Shown here: positions 17,322 to 26,864 of the stretch, piece by piece | Numbering within the stretch: the first letter of the stretch is position 1 | Layout of the letters: each line of letters begins with the position of its first letter | Origin: Thalassospira profundimaris | GTDB taxonomy: Bacteria > Pseudomonadota > Alphaproteobacteria > Rhodospirillales > Thalassospiraceae | Length of the DNA: 64,000 nucleotides | Assembly: GCF_003326675.1 (NCBI RefSeq) | Contig: NZ_JPWF01000002.1 | Coordinates: 464,834-528,833, forward strand | Direction of reading: 5' to 3' | Program-made: the position numbers and the translations under genes | The notes under the pieces: generated by a model | Databases searched by the model: none | Told to the model about the DNA's origin: nothing | What the model saw: only the letters and a program-made list of their open reading frames with translations

Positions 17322-18512
17322 TTATTCCTCGTTTGACGAGTGCGGGAAATCATTAGTGTTTTGCGATAGTAGATCAGCCATGCTTTTTCCAGCAAAAACA
17401 GGCGAGAACCACTTTTCAAAATGTTTTCTACTGGCATTCCCAATTTCCAACCATCTTTCACGGGATGCGCTAAAACCTTCAAAGACATGCTTGTAGCCTT
17501 CTGCATCTCCTTGGCACCACAGGATGGGTGCATTTTCATACTCGCTGGCAGCAAATCTATCGGGCCGATTTAAGATAACCGGCAAACCGACCAGTCCGGC
17601 TTCAATCACTGTTTTAGGGATTTCGGCATAAGAAGTGTGGGCAGCAAAGACGTCAAATTTTCTGAGAGTTTCGACCAGCTCTTTATTACGCATAGACGGT
17701 ATAAAACGAACTGTGGTTTCTTTTCCATTACGCTCCACCCAGTCTTTGAGATCGGACAAGCAAGGACCATTCCCGATAACCGTTAAATGCCATCCTTCAA
17801 GGTCTCTAAGACCATGCAGAATTGGAAGCGGGCTTTTGCCCGGAACCAAACGACCAACAGTGACAATTTTCAAAATGCCGCTCGCTGAATAACTGGTTTT
17901 GGCGTTCTCTGGCCCTACGTCGACCGCATTCGGGATGACGCAGACTTTCGATCGATAGGCGGCCGGAATAGAAGCAATGATCGGACTATATACAGGTGCC
18001 AAAACATCAAGGTTTTTGTGCGCAAAAGCCCGCGCACTTCCCTCCAGAAATCGTATGCATTTATTTTTTAAAGACAGCTTCGCTGTCGGAGGCAGGTGCG
18101 TAAACGTTGTATGAATACTCGCAATGGACCTGCACTTTAAGGCATCTGCCAAAATGGCAGCAAATTTGCCCGCAAATGTATCGCCGTAGGCGCGCACCAC
18201 AAAATTATCCTGTTTGGATAACCGTGGCACAACTTCCCGCTTCACAACAACACGCATCAAAACTGCAGAAAAGCCCACCGACCGAAGCAATCCAGAAACA
18301 GATAGCAAGTTTAGGGATATGAAAGAATATTCCTTGGAGCCGCACAGGTAACCAACAACTTCTTTTGCCGCATTGTCCTCAACAAGAGAGATAACAACAA
18401 CCCGTTGAAACCTGTTGTCCGGATTGAAGTATCCAGGAGAAAGCTCTCCTTTTTCAGCCCATTCGGTAATCCGGGCAGCAACAACGACAATCAGGGTTTT
18501 CGACAAAACCAA
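17322..18512 (-). CDS. Glycosyltransferase family 4 protein
   Basis: A GT-B fold transferase of 396 residues. The nucleotide-sugar domain starts near residue 215 (KIVTVGRLVPGKSPLPIL) and contains EIPKTVIEAGLVGLPVIL, the usual C-terminal Glu region. It is the first gene of a two-gene minus-strand operon with wecB, so it may use a ManNAc- or GlcNAc-derived donor; this is inference from position only. Base composition is lower in GC than the neighbouring core genes. The start at 18512 has no strong ribosome site. Confidence 0.75.
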   Translation of the reverse strand: MVLSKTLIVVVAARITEWAEKGELSPGYFNPDNRFQRVVVISLVEDNAAKEVVGYLCGSKEYSFISLNLLSVSGLLRSVGFSAVLMRVVVKREVVPRLSKQDNFVVRAYGDTFAGKFAAILADALKCRSIASIHTTFTHLPPTAKLSLKNKCIRFLEGSARAFAHKNLDVLAPVYSPIIASIPAAYRSKVCVIPNAVDVGPENAKTSYSASGILKIVTVGRLVPGKSPLPILHGLRDLEGWHLTVIGNGPCLSDLKDWVERNGKETTVRFIPSMRNKELVETLRKFDVFAAHTSYAEIPKTVIEAGLVGLPVILNRPDRFAASEYENAPILWCQGDAEGYKHVFEGFSASRERWLEIGNASRKHFEKWFSPVFAGKSMADLLSQNTNDFPHSSNEE

Positions 18513-18763
18513 GGTCCCTTAAGCAACAATGATATTCAATATTCGAACTTAGCGGTCAGAGATGCAAATTTTCTAAAGAATAGCTTACCCCTATAAACCA
18601 ATCGAAATCTGATAGAAAGTTTGTCGAAGACCTAAGGTCTTCCTGCGGTGAACTACTGCTCACACAAAAAGACCCGACCTGCTCTTGAGCTTGGATGCCA
18701 CATCAAAAGTTTCTGTTCCAAATCAAGGGGATTGAACGTTCAGAAAACCTGCATCCAAAATGA
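18513..18763. other. Intergenic region with a 17-bp palindrome
   Basis: This gap lies upstream of the minus-strand glycosyltransferase. A near-perfect palindrome GAAGACCT-A-AGGTCTTC occupies 18626-18642, about 115 bases before the start codon, and may be an operator. No gene with a plausible start was found, and no repeat shared with the left edge of the island was noticed. Confidence 0.4.
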
Positions 18764-18801
18764 AAAAGCCCCTCGACCAGTCCGGTCAGAGGGGCTTTTT
18801 C
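18764..18801. terminator. Bidirectional rho-independent terminator
   Basis: AAAAAGCCCCTC (18764-18775) pairs with GAGGGGCTTTTT (18790-18801), and inside it GACC pairs with GGTC. A- and T-runs flank the stem, so it can work in both directions; it ends the small gene at 18824-19009. Confidence 0.85.
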
Positions 18802-18823
18802 ATGGTTGGTTTCGAAAGATTGA

Positions 18824-19009
18824 TCAGTCTTTCGGCGTGCAGGTCATGCCATTGCGTTCGGCATTGGCAAGGCAATCAGATTTCTTCGAATAGCCCTGCG
18901 TCGAGGCCCCGACGATATTGCCGTTCTTGGCGGTACGTCGCCAGCGCCAGCCATCCTTGCCTTCGTAAATTTCCCAGCGGTCACCGCGCTGATCGGTACA
19001 TTCAGACAT
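18824..19009 (-). CDS. Small YegP/DUF1508-like protein
   Basis: The 61-residue protein WEIYEGKDGWRWRRTAKNGN ... ASTQGYSKKSDCLANAERN has the short beta-beta-beta-alpha repeat typical of the YegP (DUF1508) family: an aromatic-rich first half, GNIVGAS, then YSKKSDC. The function of the family is not established. ATG at 19007-19009 follows GAGGTG. A strong terminator lies just downstream and no operon partner is present. Confidence 0.75.
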   Translation of the reverse strand: MSECTDQRGDRWEIYEGKDGWRWRRTAKNGNIVGASTQGYSKKSDCLANAERNGMTCTPKD

Positions 19010-19082
19010 GCGTCACCTCGTTTGCTACGTTTTATCCCGTTGCAAGGATGACGCCCGAACCGATGGTCTGTGACGCAAAAAC

Positions 19083-19961
19083 TTACGATCCCAAATACCG
19101 CCCAAGATGCTCCACCAGCATCCTGATTTTCGGGCTAAGGTGCCGGTTGGTCGGATAGATCGCCCAGATGCCTTCGTCTGAAGGCTGATATTTGGTCAGG
19201 ACCGGGATCAAATCACCGCTGGCGATCCAGGGATCAACGTAATAGTCGGGCAGTTGCACGATCCCGATCCCCTTAAGCGCCGCATCAAGCAAAGCCTGCC
19301 CGCTATTGGCATGGATCGATCCGTGAATGCGGATGGTGCGTTCGCGCCCGTCCTCTTCAAAGCGCCAGTAATCAAGCGTCCCGACAAGGCAGTTATGGTG
19401 ATTAAGCTCCGAAAGGGAATAGGGCTCGCCGCGCTTGGCGATATAGCTTCGTGCTGCACAGGCATAAAGACGGCGGGTCGAAAGTTGCTGGGTCATCAGG
19501 CTTCCGGTCGTGCCCTCCAACCGGCCCAGACGGATCGCCATGTCATAACCTTCAAGCACCAGATCAAGCTTCTGGTTGGTGAAACGGCACTGGACTTCAA
19601 GATCGGGATAGCGCGCCACAAAATCATTCACCAGCGGCGCAATCACGGTTTCCCCATAGGTTGTCGGCGCGGTCAGTTTCAGCTTGCCGCGCGGCACCTC
19701 GGTCAGGTTGCCAATCGCGCGCTCCGCCTCGCCCAGACCATCAAGCAACTGACGGCAATGCTGATAATAAATCTGTCCGGCCTCGGTCACGCTGACCTTG
19801 CGCGTGGTGCGGTAAAAAAGCTGGGTGCCAAGCTTTTCTTCAAGGGCGGTGACCTGTCGGCTGACCTGGGCGACTGAAATGCCAAGCTGCTTGGCCGCCG
19901 CGGTAAAGCTTTGGCGTTCCGATACGGCGATAAATTCGCTGATCCCGTCCCAGGCATTCAT
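19083..19961 (-). CDS. LysR-type transcriptional regulator
   Basis: This 292-residue protein has an N-terminal winged helix-turn-helix (FTAAAKQLGISVAQVSRQVTALEEKLGTQLFYRTTRKVSVTEAG is the recognisable family span, quoted in part only: FTAAAKQLGISVAQ) and a periplasmic-binding-like effector domain from about residue 90. It is divergent from the formaldehyde detoxification gene adhC, and a palindromic T-N11-A site lies between them at 19990-20004. That position suggests autoregulation and control of adhC, though LysR proteins of this subgroup often act elsewhere. The effector is unknown. Confidence 0.85.
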   Translation of the reverse strand: MNAWDGISEFIAVSERQSFTAAAKQLGISVAQVSRQVTALEEKLGTQLFYRTTRKVSVTEAGQIYYQHCRQLLDGLGEAERAIGNLTEVPRGKLKLTAPTTYGETVIAPLVNDFVARYPDLEVQCRFTNQKLDLVLEGYDMAIRLGRLEGTTGSLMTQQLSTRRLYACAARSYIAKRGEPYSLSELNHHNCLVGTLDYWRFEEDGRERTIRIHGSIHANSGQALLDAALKGIGIVQLPDYYVDPWIASGDLIPVLTKYQPSDEGIWAIYPTNRHLSPKIRMLVEHLGRYLGS

Positions 19962-19989
19962 GGCAATTGGCCCATATTATTACACAACA

Positions 19990-20004
19990 GTAAAAGTCAT
20001 TTAC
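19990..20004. promoter_or_regulatory. LysR-type T-N11-A palindrome
   Basis: GTAAAAGTCATTTAC fits the LysR motif T-N11-A inside a dyad (GTAAA/TTTAC). It lies 28 bases before the LysR gene start and 75 bases before adhC, the expected place for a shared operator. Confidence 0.5.
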
Positions 20005-20037
20005 CAAAATACCGGATTATCAAACTGAGTGAAATAA

Positions 20038-21204
<1,167 letters not shown>

Positions 21205-21279
21205 TCATTGATAGTTTGATTGAAAATCTGCGCCAGTGCCGGAAAAACTCCGGTACTGGCCGATCAGAAGGAGGCCCGA

Positions 21280-22137
21280 ATGGGTATTGAAAACGCGTCA
21301 AGCAACAAGGTGTTTGGCGGCTGGCAAAAGCAATACACCCACCCGTCTGCTGTATTGGGCTGTGACATGCGCTTTGCCATCTTCCTGCCGCCACAGGCAG
21401 GCAACGGCACCAAGGTTCCGGTGATGTACTGGCTTTCGGGCCTGACCTGTACCGATGAAAACTTCATGCAAAAGGCCGGTGCGTTTCGCGTTGCCGCCGA
21501 ACTCGGCATTGCGATTGTCGCCCCGGACACCAGCCCGCGCGGCGAACACGTCCCTGATGACGAGAACGAGGCCTATGATTTCGGCAAGGGTGCGGGCTTT
21601 TACGTCAATGCCACCCAGGAACCCTGGGCACGCAATTACCGCATGTATGATTACGTGACCAAGGAACTGCCGGAATTGATCAAGGATCACTTCCCGGTCA
21701 GTGACGAGGCCGTCATTTCCGGCCATTCGATGGGCGGGCATGGTGCGCTTATGATTGCGCTGCGCAATCCCGGCACCTTCAAATCCGCCACCGCCTTTTC
21801 ACCGATTACCAATCCGATCAATTGCCCGTGGGGCCAAAAGGCACTTGGCAATTATCTGGGCGATGACAAATCGGTCTGGAAGGCATGGGACAGCTCGGAA
21901 CTGATGAAGGCCGCCACGGCAAGCGATGCCCGGACACCGGCACTGGTTGATCAGGGCGATGCCGACGGCTTCCTTGCCGAACAGCTTAAACCAGAAGCCC
22001 TTGAAGCTGCTGCCAAGGCATCAGGCTATCCACTGACCCTTCGGATGCAGGATGGCTATGACCATAGCTATTACTTCATCTCGACCTTTATCGAAGATCA
22101 TATCCGCTTCCACGCCAAGCATCTTGGCCTGAGCTGA
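21280..22137 (+). CDS. fghA: S-formylglutathione hydrolase
   Basis: An esterase of 285 residues that hydrolyses S-formylglutathione to formate and glutathione, the step after AdhC. The nucleophile motif [10 protein letters not shown] is present, the catalytic His lies in GYDHSYYFI near the C-terminus, and the N-terminal [12 protein letters not shown] is typical of the FGH family. ATG 21280 has an ideal GGAGG ribosome site; the frame is open 60 bases further upstream but without one. A strong terminator follows the gene. Confidence 0.95.
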   Translation: MGIENASSNKVFGGWQKQYTHPSAVLGCDMRFAIFLPPQAGNGTKVPVMYWLSGLTCTDENFMQKAGAFRVAAELGIAIVAPDTSPRGEHVPDDENEAYDFGKGAGFYVNATQEPWARNYRMYDYVTKELPELIKDHFPVSDEAVISGHSMGGHGALMIALRNPGTFKSATAFSPITNPINCPWGQKALGNYLGDDKSVWKAWDSSELMKAATASDARTPALVDQGDADGFLAEQLKPEALEAAAKASGYPLTLRMQDGYDHSYYFISTFIEDHIRFHAKHLGLS

Positions 22138-22158
22138 TTGCACCCCGATCTTCGGTTT

Positions 22159-22211
22159 CCCCCGGCACGCCGCCACGTACCCGTCTCCCCCCTGGCGTGT
22201 CGGGGGCTTTT
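22159..22211 (+). terminator. Rho-independent terminator after fghA
   Basis: CCCCCGGCACGCC (22159-22171) pairs completely with GGCGTGTCGGGGG (22194-22206), including one G-T pair, and is followed by CTTTT. It ends the adhC-fghA transcript. Confidence 0.75.
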
Positions 22212-22230
22212 GCCCCCTACTCAGACACCA

Positions 22231-22827
22231 TTAGTCGAAGCTGCGCGCCTCAATCGCATCGGCAACATCATCGGCCATTTTCAGGGTCCTGATAATCAGG
22301 GGCACGATCATCGCAAGGATGGATCGATCAAGGCCGCGGGCGCGTTGGGCATCGCGGATTTCCGATGCCACCGTGGCAATCACCGGGATAAAGCGCAGCA
22401 CCATTGAAATGGCGAGGCTGACCTTTTCCGGGTTTACCCCAACAGGTTTCAATGGACGCATGGCACGTTCAAGCGATGCCAGCATATCGGATGTTTTGGT
22501 GGTCAAAGTGACGAGGGACGCAAACATCACGATGGCGGCAATCCGGGTGATGACAAGCAATCCCGCCTGCCAGTCATTCAGCCAAAGCTGAACCGCAAAA
22601 AAGATCGCAAGCAGCCACGCCACCGGCTTGATCTGAGCGGCCAAGACCGGCCAGCCAAAACCGCAAACGCGATAAAGTGCGATCACACTGATCAACACAA
22701 GCCCCACCACCGGCCAGTCGGGGATCAGAAACACCCCGGTACCAAGCGCCACCATCGCAAGGATTTTGGCCCCGGCCTGTGCGCGATGCAGGGCTGAGTT
22801 CCCCTTGATATAAAGGCCGGCGATCAT
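22231..22827 (-). CDS. bioN: Biotin transporter transmembrane protein BioN (EcfT-type)
   Basis: The 198-residue membrane protein has four to five hydrophobic helices followed by the coupling helices that hold the Ala-Arg-Gly type signatures of ECF T components: DAQRARG and a C-terminal ADAIEARSF. It links the BioM ATPase to the BioY substrate-capture subunit. Its start overlaps the bioM stop by four bases. The order bioY-bioM-bioN on one strand supports a complete biotin uptake system. Confidence 0.88.
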   Translation of the reverse strand: MIAGLYIKGNSALHRAQAGAKILAMVALGTGVFLIPDWPVVGLVLISVIALYRVCGFGWPVLAAQIKPVAWLLAIFFAVQLWLNDWQAGLLVITRIAAIVMFASLVTLTTKTSDMLASLERAMRPLKPVGVNPEKVSLAISMVLRFIPVIATVASEIRDAQRARGLDRSILAMIVPLIIRTLKMADDVADAIEARSFD

Positions 22828-23498
22828 GCCATCATCTCGCGATAGATGGCGATGGCCTTGGCCGGAATGTCATCAACGACGATCTTGCCATTTTCAAACA
22901 CCAATACCCGGTCGTACCCGGCAATCAGATCAAGGTCATGCGACACCGTAATCACCGTCTGGTCCAGATCGGCAATGGCGCGTTCAACCCGGTTGCGATT
23001 GCGCAGGTCAAGCAAGGTGGTTGGTTCATCCAGCACGATATAGCGCGGCTCCATCACCAGAACGCCGGAAATCGCCAGAAGCTGTTTTTGTCCACCACTC
23101 AGCAAATGACTGGGATGGGTTTTGAAAGCCGACAGATCATAGCGCGCAAGGATTTCATCAATGCGACGATTGATCTCGTCCTTGGGCAGTTTCAGGGCCT
23201 TAAGGCCAAAGGCCAGGTCTTCTTCCACCACCGGATAGACGATCTGGTTATCGGGGTTCTGAAAGACAAAACCGACATGGCGGCGGACCTTGCGGCCATC
23301 CTTGGCCGGGTCAAGATCATCGACCAAAACCCGCCCGCCGGTCGCGGTTTGAAGGCCATTCAGAAGCCGCACAAACGTGCTTTTGCCCGATCCGTTGGCC
23401 CCGATGATCCCGATCCGCTTTTCGCCAAGCGTGATATCGATACCTTCAAGGGCGCGGCGTGCATCAAATTGCACAGATACATTTTCAAAACGGATCAT
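22824..23498 (-). CDS. bioM: Biotin transporter ATP-binding protein BioM
   Basis: An ABC/ECF ATPase of 224 residues. Walker A is GANGSGKST, the signature is [12 protein letters not shown] and Walker B is [13 protein letters not shown]. It is on the short side for an EcfA, as is usual for BioM. The gene follows bioY after a 105-base gap that holds two hairpins, and is translationally coupled to bioN. It energises biotin uptake at the cytoplasmic face of the membrane. Confidence 0.9.
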   Translation of the reverse strand: MIRFENVSVQFDARRALEGIDITLGEKRIGIIGANGSGKSTFVRLLNGLQTATGGRVLVDDLDPAKDGRKVRRHVGFVFQNPDNQIVYPVVEEDLAFGLKALKLPKDEINRRIDEILARYDLSAFKTHPSHLLSGGQKQLLAISGVLVMEPRYIVLDEPTTLLDLRNRNRVERAIADLDQTVITVSHDLDLIAGYDRVLVFENGKIVVDDIPAKAIAIYREMMA

Positions 23499-23532
23499 GG
23501 GGTTGGCTGTCCGGCGTTCTTCGGGAAAGGGT

Positions 23533-23595
23533 GCTGATCAAAATCAGCAGAGAACGGGCGCAAGCAGACCGCAAAGGCGATCTCTGCTTGCGCCC
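23533..23595. repeat. Two adjacent hairpins between bioY and bioM
   Basis: GCTGAT-CAAA-ATCAGC occupies 23533-23548. A stronger stem follows, GGGCGCAAGCAGA (23556-23568) with TCTGCTTGCGCCC (23583-23595). No T-run follows on the minus strand, so RNA processing or stabilisation of the bioY message is more likely than full termination. Confidence 0.6.
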
Positions 23596-23603
23596 ATAAG
23601 ACG

Positions 23604-24152
23604 TCAGGCTGATTTGGAAATCAAGGGGTACGAACGACGCACCGCAAGACATGCCGCGGTTGCAATCGCCACCTTGATCACATCACCGATCAGGAACGGT
23701 GCCGCGCCAACAGTTGCCTGCCAATAACTGATTTCGGCCACCACCGCGACCCAGGCATTGCCAAGCGCATAAAGGACAACAATCCCGCCAAAGGCAATCG
23801 ACAGGGCCGCATTAACGACATTCAGGCTGTTCCAGAACTTCTCGATCAGAAGCCCGATAACAAAGGCCGAAATGGCCCAGCCAAACATGAACCCGCCGGT
23901 AACCCCGATCATCACGCCAAAACCACCTCGACCACCCGAAAGCAAAGGCAAGCCAAGTGCGACCAGCACAAGGAACAGCACAATCGAAAGGCCACCGCGA
24001 CGGGCACCCAAAATGGCACCGGCCAACATCGGCCCCAGTGACTGGGCCGTTACCGGCACACCGGTAATCGGAAGTGTGATTGGCGGAAACAGGCCAAGAA
24101 CAGCGGTCAAAGCTGCAAACAAGGCGATATAGACGATATCTTTGGTCTTCAT
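23604..24152 (-). CDS. bioY: Biotin transporter substrate-binding membrane protein BioY
   Basis: The S component of the biotin ECF transporter, 182 residues with about six membrane helices. Family features include FPPITLPITGVPVTAQSLGPMLAGAILG near the N-terminus and GGFMFGWAISAFVIG in the middle. It can bind biotin alone, and with BioM and BioN forms a high-affinity system. The upstream gap contains a TAACGG-N9-CCGTTA dyad (about 24155-24175) that could be an operator; no exact BioR site was recognised. Confidence 0.92.
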   Translation of the reverse strand: MKTKDIVYIALFAALTAVLGLFPPITLPITGVPVTAQSLGPMLAGAILGARRGGLSIVLFLVLVALGLPLLSGGRGGFGVMIGVTGGFMFGWAISAFVIGLLIEKFWNSLNVVNAALSIAFGGIVVLYALGNAWVAVVAEISYWQATVGAAPFLIGDVIKVAIATAACLAVRRSYPLISKSA

Positions 24153-24296
24153 GTAACGGTTCCCATTCCCGTTATAAGACGGCCCTGCATCAACCCCTTG
24201 CGCAAGGACGCCTTTCGTTAACCGGTCCGCCCGACCGGCTCAACGCGATATGGGATAACCGCAAATTTTCATCCCGCCAAGCAAAATGACATCGCC

Positions 24297-24327
24297 ATCA
24301 TCGGGCCGAATGCACCCGCCCGATGAT
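24297..24327. terminator. Hairpin after the ArsR gene
   Basis: ATCATCGGGC (24297-24306) pairs perfectly with GCCCGATGAT (24318-24327) around an 11-base loop, just beyond the stop of the minus-strand ArsR gene. There is no strong T-run, so termination is only probable. Confidence 0.45.
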
Positions 24328-24347
24328 AAGCAATGAATTTCAAAAAC

Positions 24348-24707
24348 TTAGTCCTGATCGCCTTCGACAAAGGTTTTAAGCCGCATAAGGGCAGATTCCC
24401 AACGTCCCGCCACCTGATCAAGATAGGCGCGTGCCTCGGCAAGTTGTTCTGGGCAAAAGGCATACTGGCTTTCACGTCCGACCTTGTGACTTTGCACCAG
24501 ACCCGCGGTTTCAAGAACCCGCAGATGCTTGGTCACGGCCTGGCGCGTCATGTCGGCATCATCGGACAAAACCGAGATCGAACGCGGCTTGCCATCGGCC
24601 AGACGATCAAAGATCGCCAACCGTGTCGGATCGCCCAAAGCAGCGAACATGACCGAAAAATCACGGTCATGTTCGCCATATGCAGGATTATGTTCAGTTT
24701 TCGACAT
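24348..24707 (-). CDS. ArsR-family transcriptional regulator
   Basis: A 119-residue winged helix protein: FAALGDPTRLAIFDRLADG (first part of the ArsR fold) then ADMTRQAVTKHLRVLETAGLV, the recognition region. No metal-binding Cys pair typical of ArsR/SmtB sensors is seen, matching the SRPBCC-associated subgroup. The ATG at 24705-24707 overlaps the end of the SRPBCC gene by 14 bases, so both are co-transcribed; such pairs are common, and the regulator is presumed to control its own operon. Confidence 0.85.
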   Translation of the reverse strand: MSKTEHNPAYGEHDRDFSVMFAALGDPTRLAIFDRLADGKPRSISVLSDDADMTRQAVTKHLRVLETAGLVQSHKVGRESQYAFCPEQLAEARAYLDQVAGRWESALMRLKTFVEGDQD

Positions 24708-25140
24708 GTTTCTTGATGTTTTCCAACTGGGCACCCCAGCCATGTGTGTTGGCCCGCAACGCATCAGCAATGCGATGGGGTGGCAGGTTATCAAATCCGG
24801 TTTCACGCACCCGAACTGATGTTTGACCACCACCTTCTTCAAGCCAGAATTCGACAAGCGTTTCGGGTTCGCCGCTGTAATCCACATCGGGATCAACCGC
24901 ATATGGATGCCATGTATAGGCGAAATAGGCCGGTTCCTCCATCGCCTTGATCGTCGAATTCCAGGGCACATGGGTAAAGCCGTCAATAGTGATCATGCCC
25001 TTGGACACCTTGCCCACCACAAACGGGCCTTCGATATTGATCCCGAACCATGCACCGAATTCCTTGGAATCGGTCAGGGCCTTCCAGACGCGGGAACGGG
25101 ACGCTTTGATCTCAATCGATTTTTCAATGGTATTTGACAT
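24694..25140 (-). CDS. SRPBCC (AHSA1-like) domain protein
   Basis: A START/Bet v1-like fold protein of 148 residues of the AHSA1 (Aha1 C-terminal) group: IEIKASRSRVWKALTD at the N-terminus and GWGAQLENIKKHVE at the C-terminus. These small proteins bind hydrophobic ligands, but the substrate is not known. ATG at 25138-25140 follows AAGGAGG, a perfect ribosome site. It is the first gene of a two-gene operon with an ArsR regulator. Confidence 0.8.
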   Translation of the reverse strand: MSNTIEKSIEIKASRSRVWKALTDSKEFGAWFGINIEGPFVVGKVSKGMITIDGFTHVPWNSTIKAMEEPAYFAYTWHPYAVDPDVDYSGEPETLVEFWLEEGGGQTSVRVRETGFDNLPPHRIADALRANTHGWGAQLENIKKHVEN

Positions 25141-25206
25141 TATGCAACCTCCTTGTTGCATTTAATCTGCCAGATGATTTTGGATTACGCAACCAAAAAG
25201 TTGCTC

Positions 25207-26097
25207 TTATGGATAAGACCGTTCGGAAACCCCATCAAGCCTCTGTCTAAGTGACCACCCAGAGAGCTGGCGCATCACCTCACCGGCAATGTATTGGGCT
25301 TTCATCACGATTTCTCCAGTTTCGACACGGCCCGGTTGTTCGGACGAATATCTGTTTTCCACAAACTTTGGCAAACTTCCCGAAACACGAGCCATACGCT
25401 CGAAGTCTGCATCACCGTAAACCTCGCAAAATGCGTTCACGCAGTTAGACATGTCATGATTTAGCTTCTTCAACTGCTGGTCGGTGTATCCAGCTGCTGA
25501 TAGTCCCGCTTTGATAGTCAACTCTGCGGCAAGCAATCCACTTTGTACCGCCCCTTGAAACTCGAAAGGACTACACAACGTTGCTGCTGCGGCTTGGAGC
25601 TGATATTTGGCCAATCCAAACTTTGGAAGTAGTCGCTCTTCCAAGTGACGCGCTTCGTCGAACCCTTCAAAACCAGCTCCAAAATCGAAAATATCAATAA
25701 ACTGGTCTGCAAACTGATTGAAAAAAGCTGGGTTCATCGCAAGAAGCCTTTTCTGCATATCACTCATGTCAGTGAGTCGCAGAATGTCGAGCTCAACTGT
25801 TCCATAGATCAATGGAACACTTATTTGGATGAAAACGTCGCGGAACATATAAACACCGCCATGCACACCGCCAATCGCAAGATCCTTTGACCGGTACATT
25901 GAAGAATGGAGCTCTTCAATCCTCTTGACCAAAGGGTTTTCATTTACGCCGGCGAACTGGTAACTCTCATGCCCAAGCTGCCTCATAACCGACTGGATTA
26001 CCGGAAACACACGCCCTTTGGGTGCAACCCCGTCAATAAACGCAGCATTGTCAGCTGTAACAATAATCTGCATGAGCTCTTCATCCTTAAGTGCCAT
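25207..26097 (-). CDS. Uncharacterised protein, possibly HEPN-like C-terminal domain
   Basis: This 296-residue protein was not firmly recognised. The C-terminal half contains QSGLLAAELTIKAGLSAAGY, then KKLNHDMSNCVNAF and later PKFVENRYS. This pattern (helix with AAELTIKA, a His-Asp after a short linker, then a RYS end) resembles HEPN domains, although the RNase motif RxxxxH is not obvious. The N-terminal half is mixed alpha/beta, including GGVHGGVYMFRDVFIQISVPLIYG. ATG at 26095-26097 follows GGGGGAG. The base composition is more AT-rich than the adjacent urease genes, and it stands alone, so transfer is plausible. HEPN proteins often belong to toxin or defence systems, but no partner nucleotidyltransferase is adjacent. 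Confidence 0.5.
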   Translation of the reverse strand: MALKDEELMQIIVTADNAAFIDGVAPKGRVFPVIQSVMRQLGHESYQFAGVNENPLVKRIEELHSSMYRSKDLAIGGVHGGVYMFRDVFIQISVPLIYGTVELDILRLTDMSDMQKRLLAMNPAFFNQFADQFIDIFDFGAGFEGFDEARHLEERLLPKFGLAKYQLQAAAATLCSPFEFQGAVQSGLLAAELTIKAGLSAAGYTDQQLKKLNHDMSNCVNAFCEVYGDADFERMARVSGSLPKFVENRYSSEQPGRVETGEIVMKAQYIAGEVMRQLSGWSLRQRLDGVSERSYP

Positions 26098-26137
26098 TGG
26101 CTCCCCCTTTTTAAAACTCAATGACACTATACACAAA

Positions 26138-26161
26138 CGCCCGGCCATTTCTGGCCGGGCG
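26138..26161 (-). terminator. Terminator-like hairpin after ureG
   Basis: CGCCCGGCCA (26138-26147) and TGGCCGGGCG (26152-26161) form a perfect ten-pair stem with a four-base loop. On the minus strand it is followed by TTTGTGT, a weak T-run, consistent with the end of the urease operon. Confidence 0.6.
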
Positions 26162-26243
26162 ATGCGTGCTCCCGTCATCCTTGGGTCAGTGCCGCTGACA
26201 ATGCAACGGACAAAGCCCGTGCAGCTTTCCTTATATCCCCATA

Positions 26244-26864
26244 TCAGGATGCTGCGGATTGGCGGAGCCCCCCTGTCTCGATGATGAAATTCTTGACGTC
26301 GTCAAGACCATCCATGGCCTTGAGATTGGTAAACAGGAACGGACGATCCCCGCGCATTTTCCTGGCATCACGGTCCATCACGCCAAGATCGGCACCAACA
26401 AGCGGTGCCAGATCGGTCTTGTTGATCACCAGCAAATCGGATCGTGTAATGCCCGGTCCACCCTTGCGCGGGATTTTGTCCCCGGCCGATACGTCGATCA
26501 CGTAAATGGTAATGTCGGCAAGCTCCGGCGAGAAGGTCGCCGACAGGTTATCGCCACCCGATTCAATAAAGATCGCCTCAAGGCCTGCATGTTTGGCAGC
26601 CATATCTTCGACCGCCGCCAGATTGATCGAGGCATCTTCGCGAATGGCCGTATGCGGACAGCCGCCGGTTTCAACACCGGCAATACGATCCGGCGCCAAC
26701 GCGCCCGACCGGGTCATGAATTCGGCGTCTTCGCGGGTATAGATATCATTGGTGATGGCCGCGATATTGAACTCGTCGCGCATGGCCTTGCACAGGCGCT
26801 CCAGAAGTGCGGTTTTGCCCGAGCCAACCGGCCCACCAATTCCGATACGAAGGGGAGAACTCAT
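26244..26864 (-). CDS. ureG: Urease accessory GTPase UreG
   Basis: The nickel-delivery GTPase of urease maturation, 206 residues. The P-loop [11 protein letters not shown], the nickel-binding Cys-Pro-His motif [11 protein letters not shown], the [10 protein letters not shown] segment and the NKTD guanine motif are present. It is the last gene of ureDABCEFG and its start overlaps the ureF stop by four bases, as is usual for these two, whose products form a complex with UreD. Confidence 0.96.
   Translation of the reverse strand: MSSPLRIGIGGPVGSGKTALLERLCKAMRDEFNIAAITNDIYTREDAEFMTRSGALAPDRIAGVETGGCPHTAIREDASINLAAVEDMAAKHAGLEAIFIESGGDNLSATFSPELADITIYVIDVSAGDKIPRKGGPGITRSDLLVINKTDLAPLVGADLGVMDRDARKMRGDRPFLFTNLKAMDGLDDVKNFIIETGGLRQSAAS

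Noticed and set aside
9496..18512. A prophage or integrative element as an explanation for the AT-rich block
   Set aside because: No integrase, phage structural gene, tRNA or flanking direct repeat was found. The genes are a coherent polysaccharide set.
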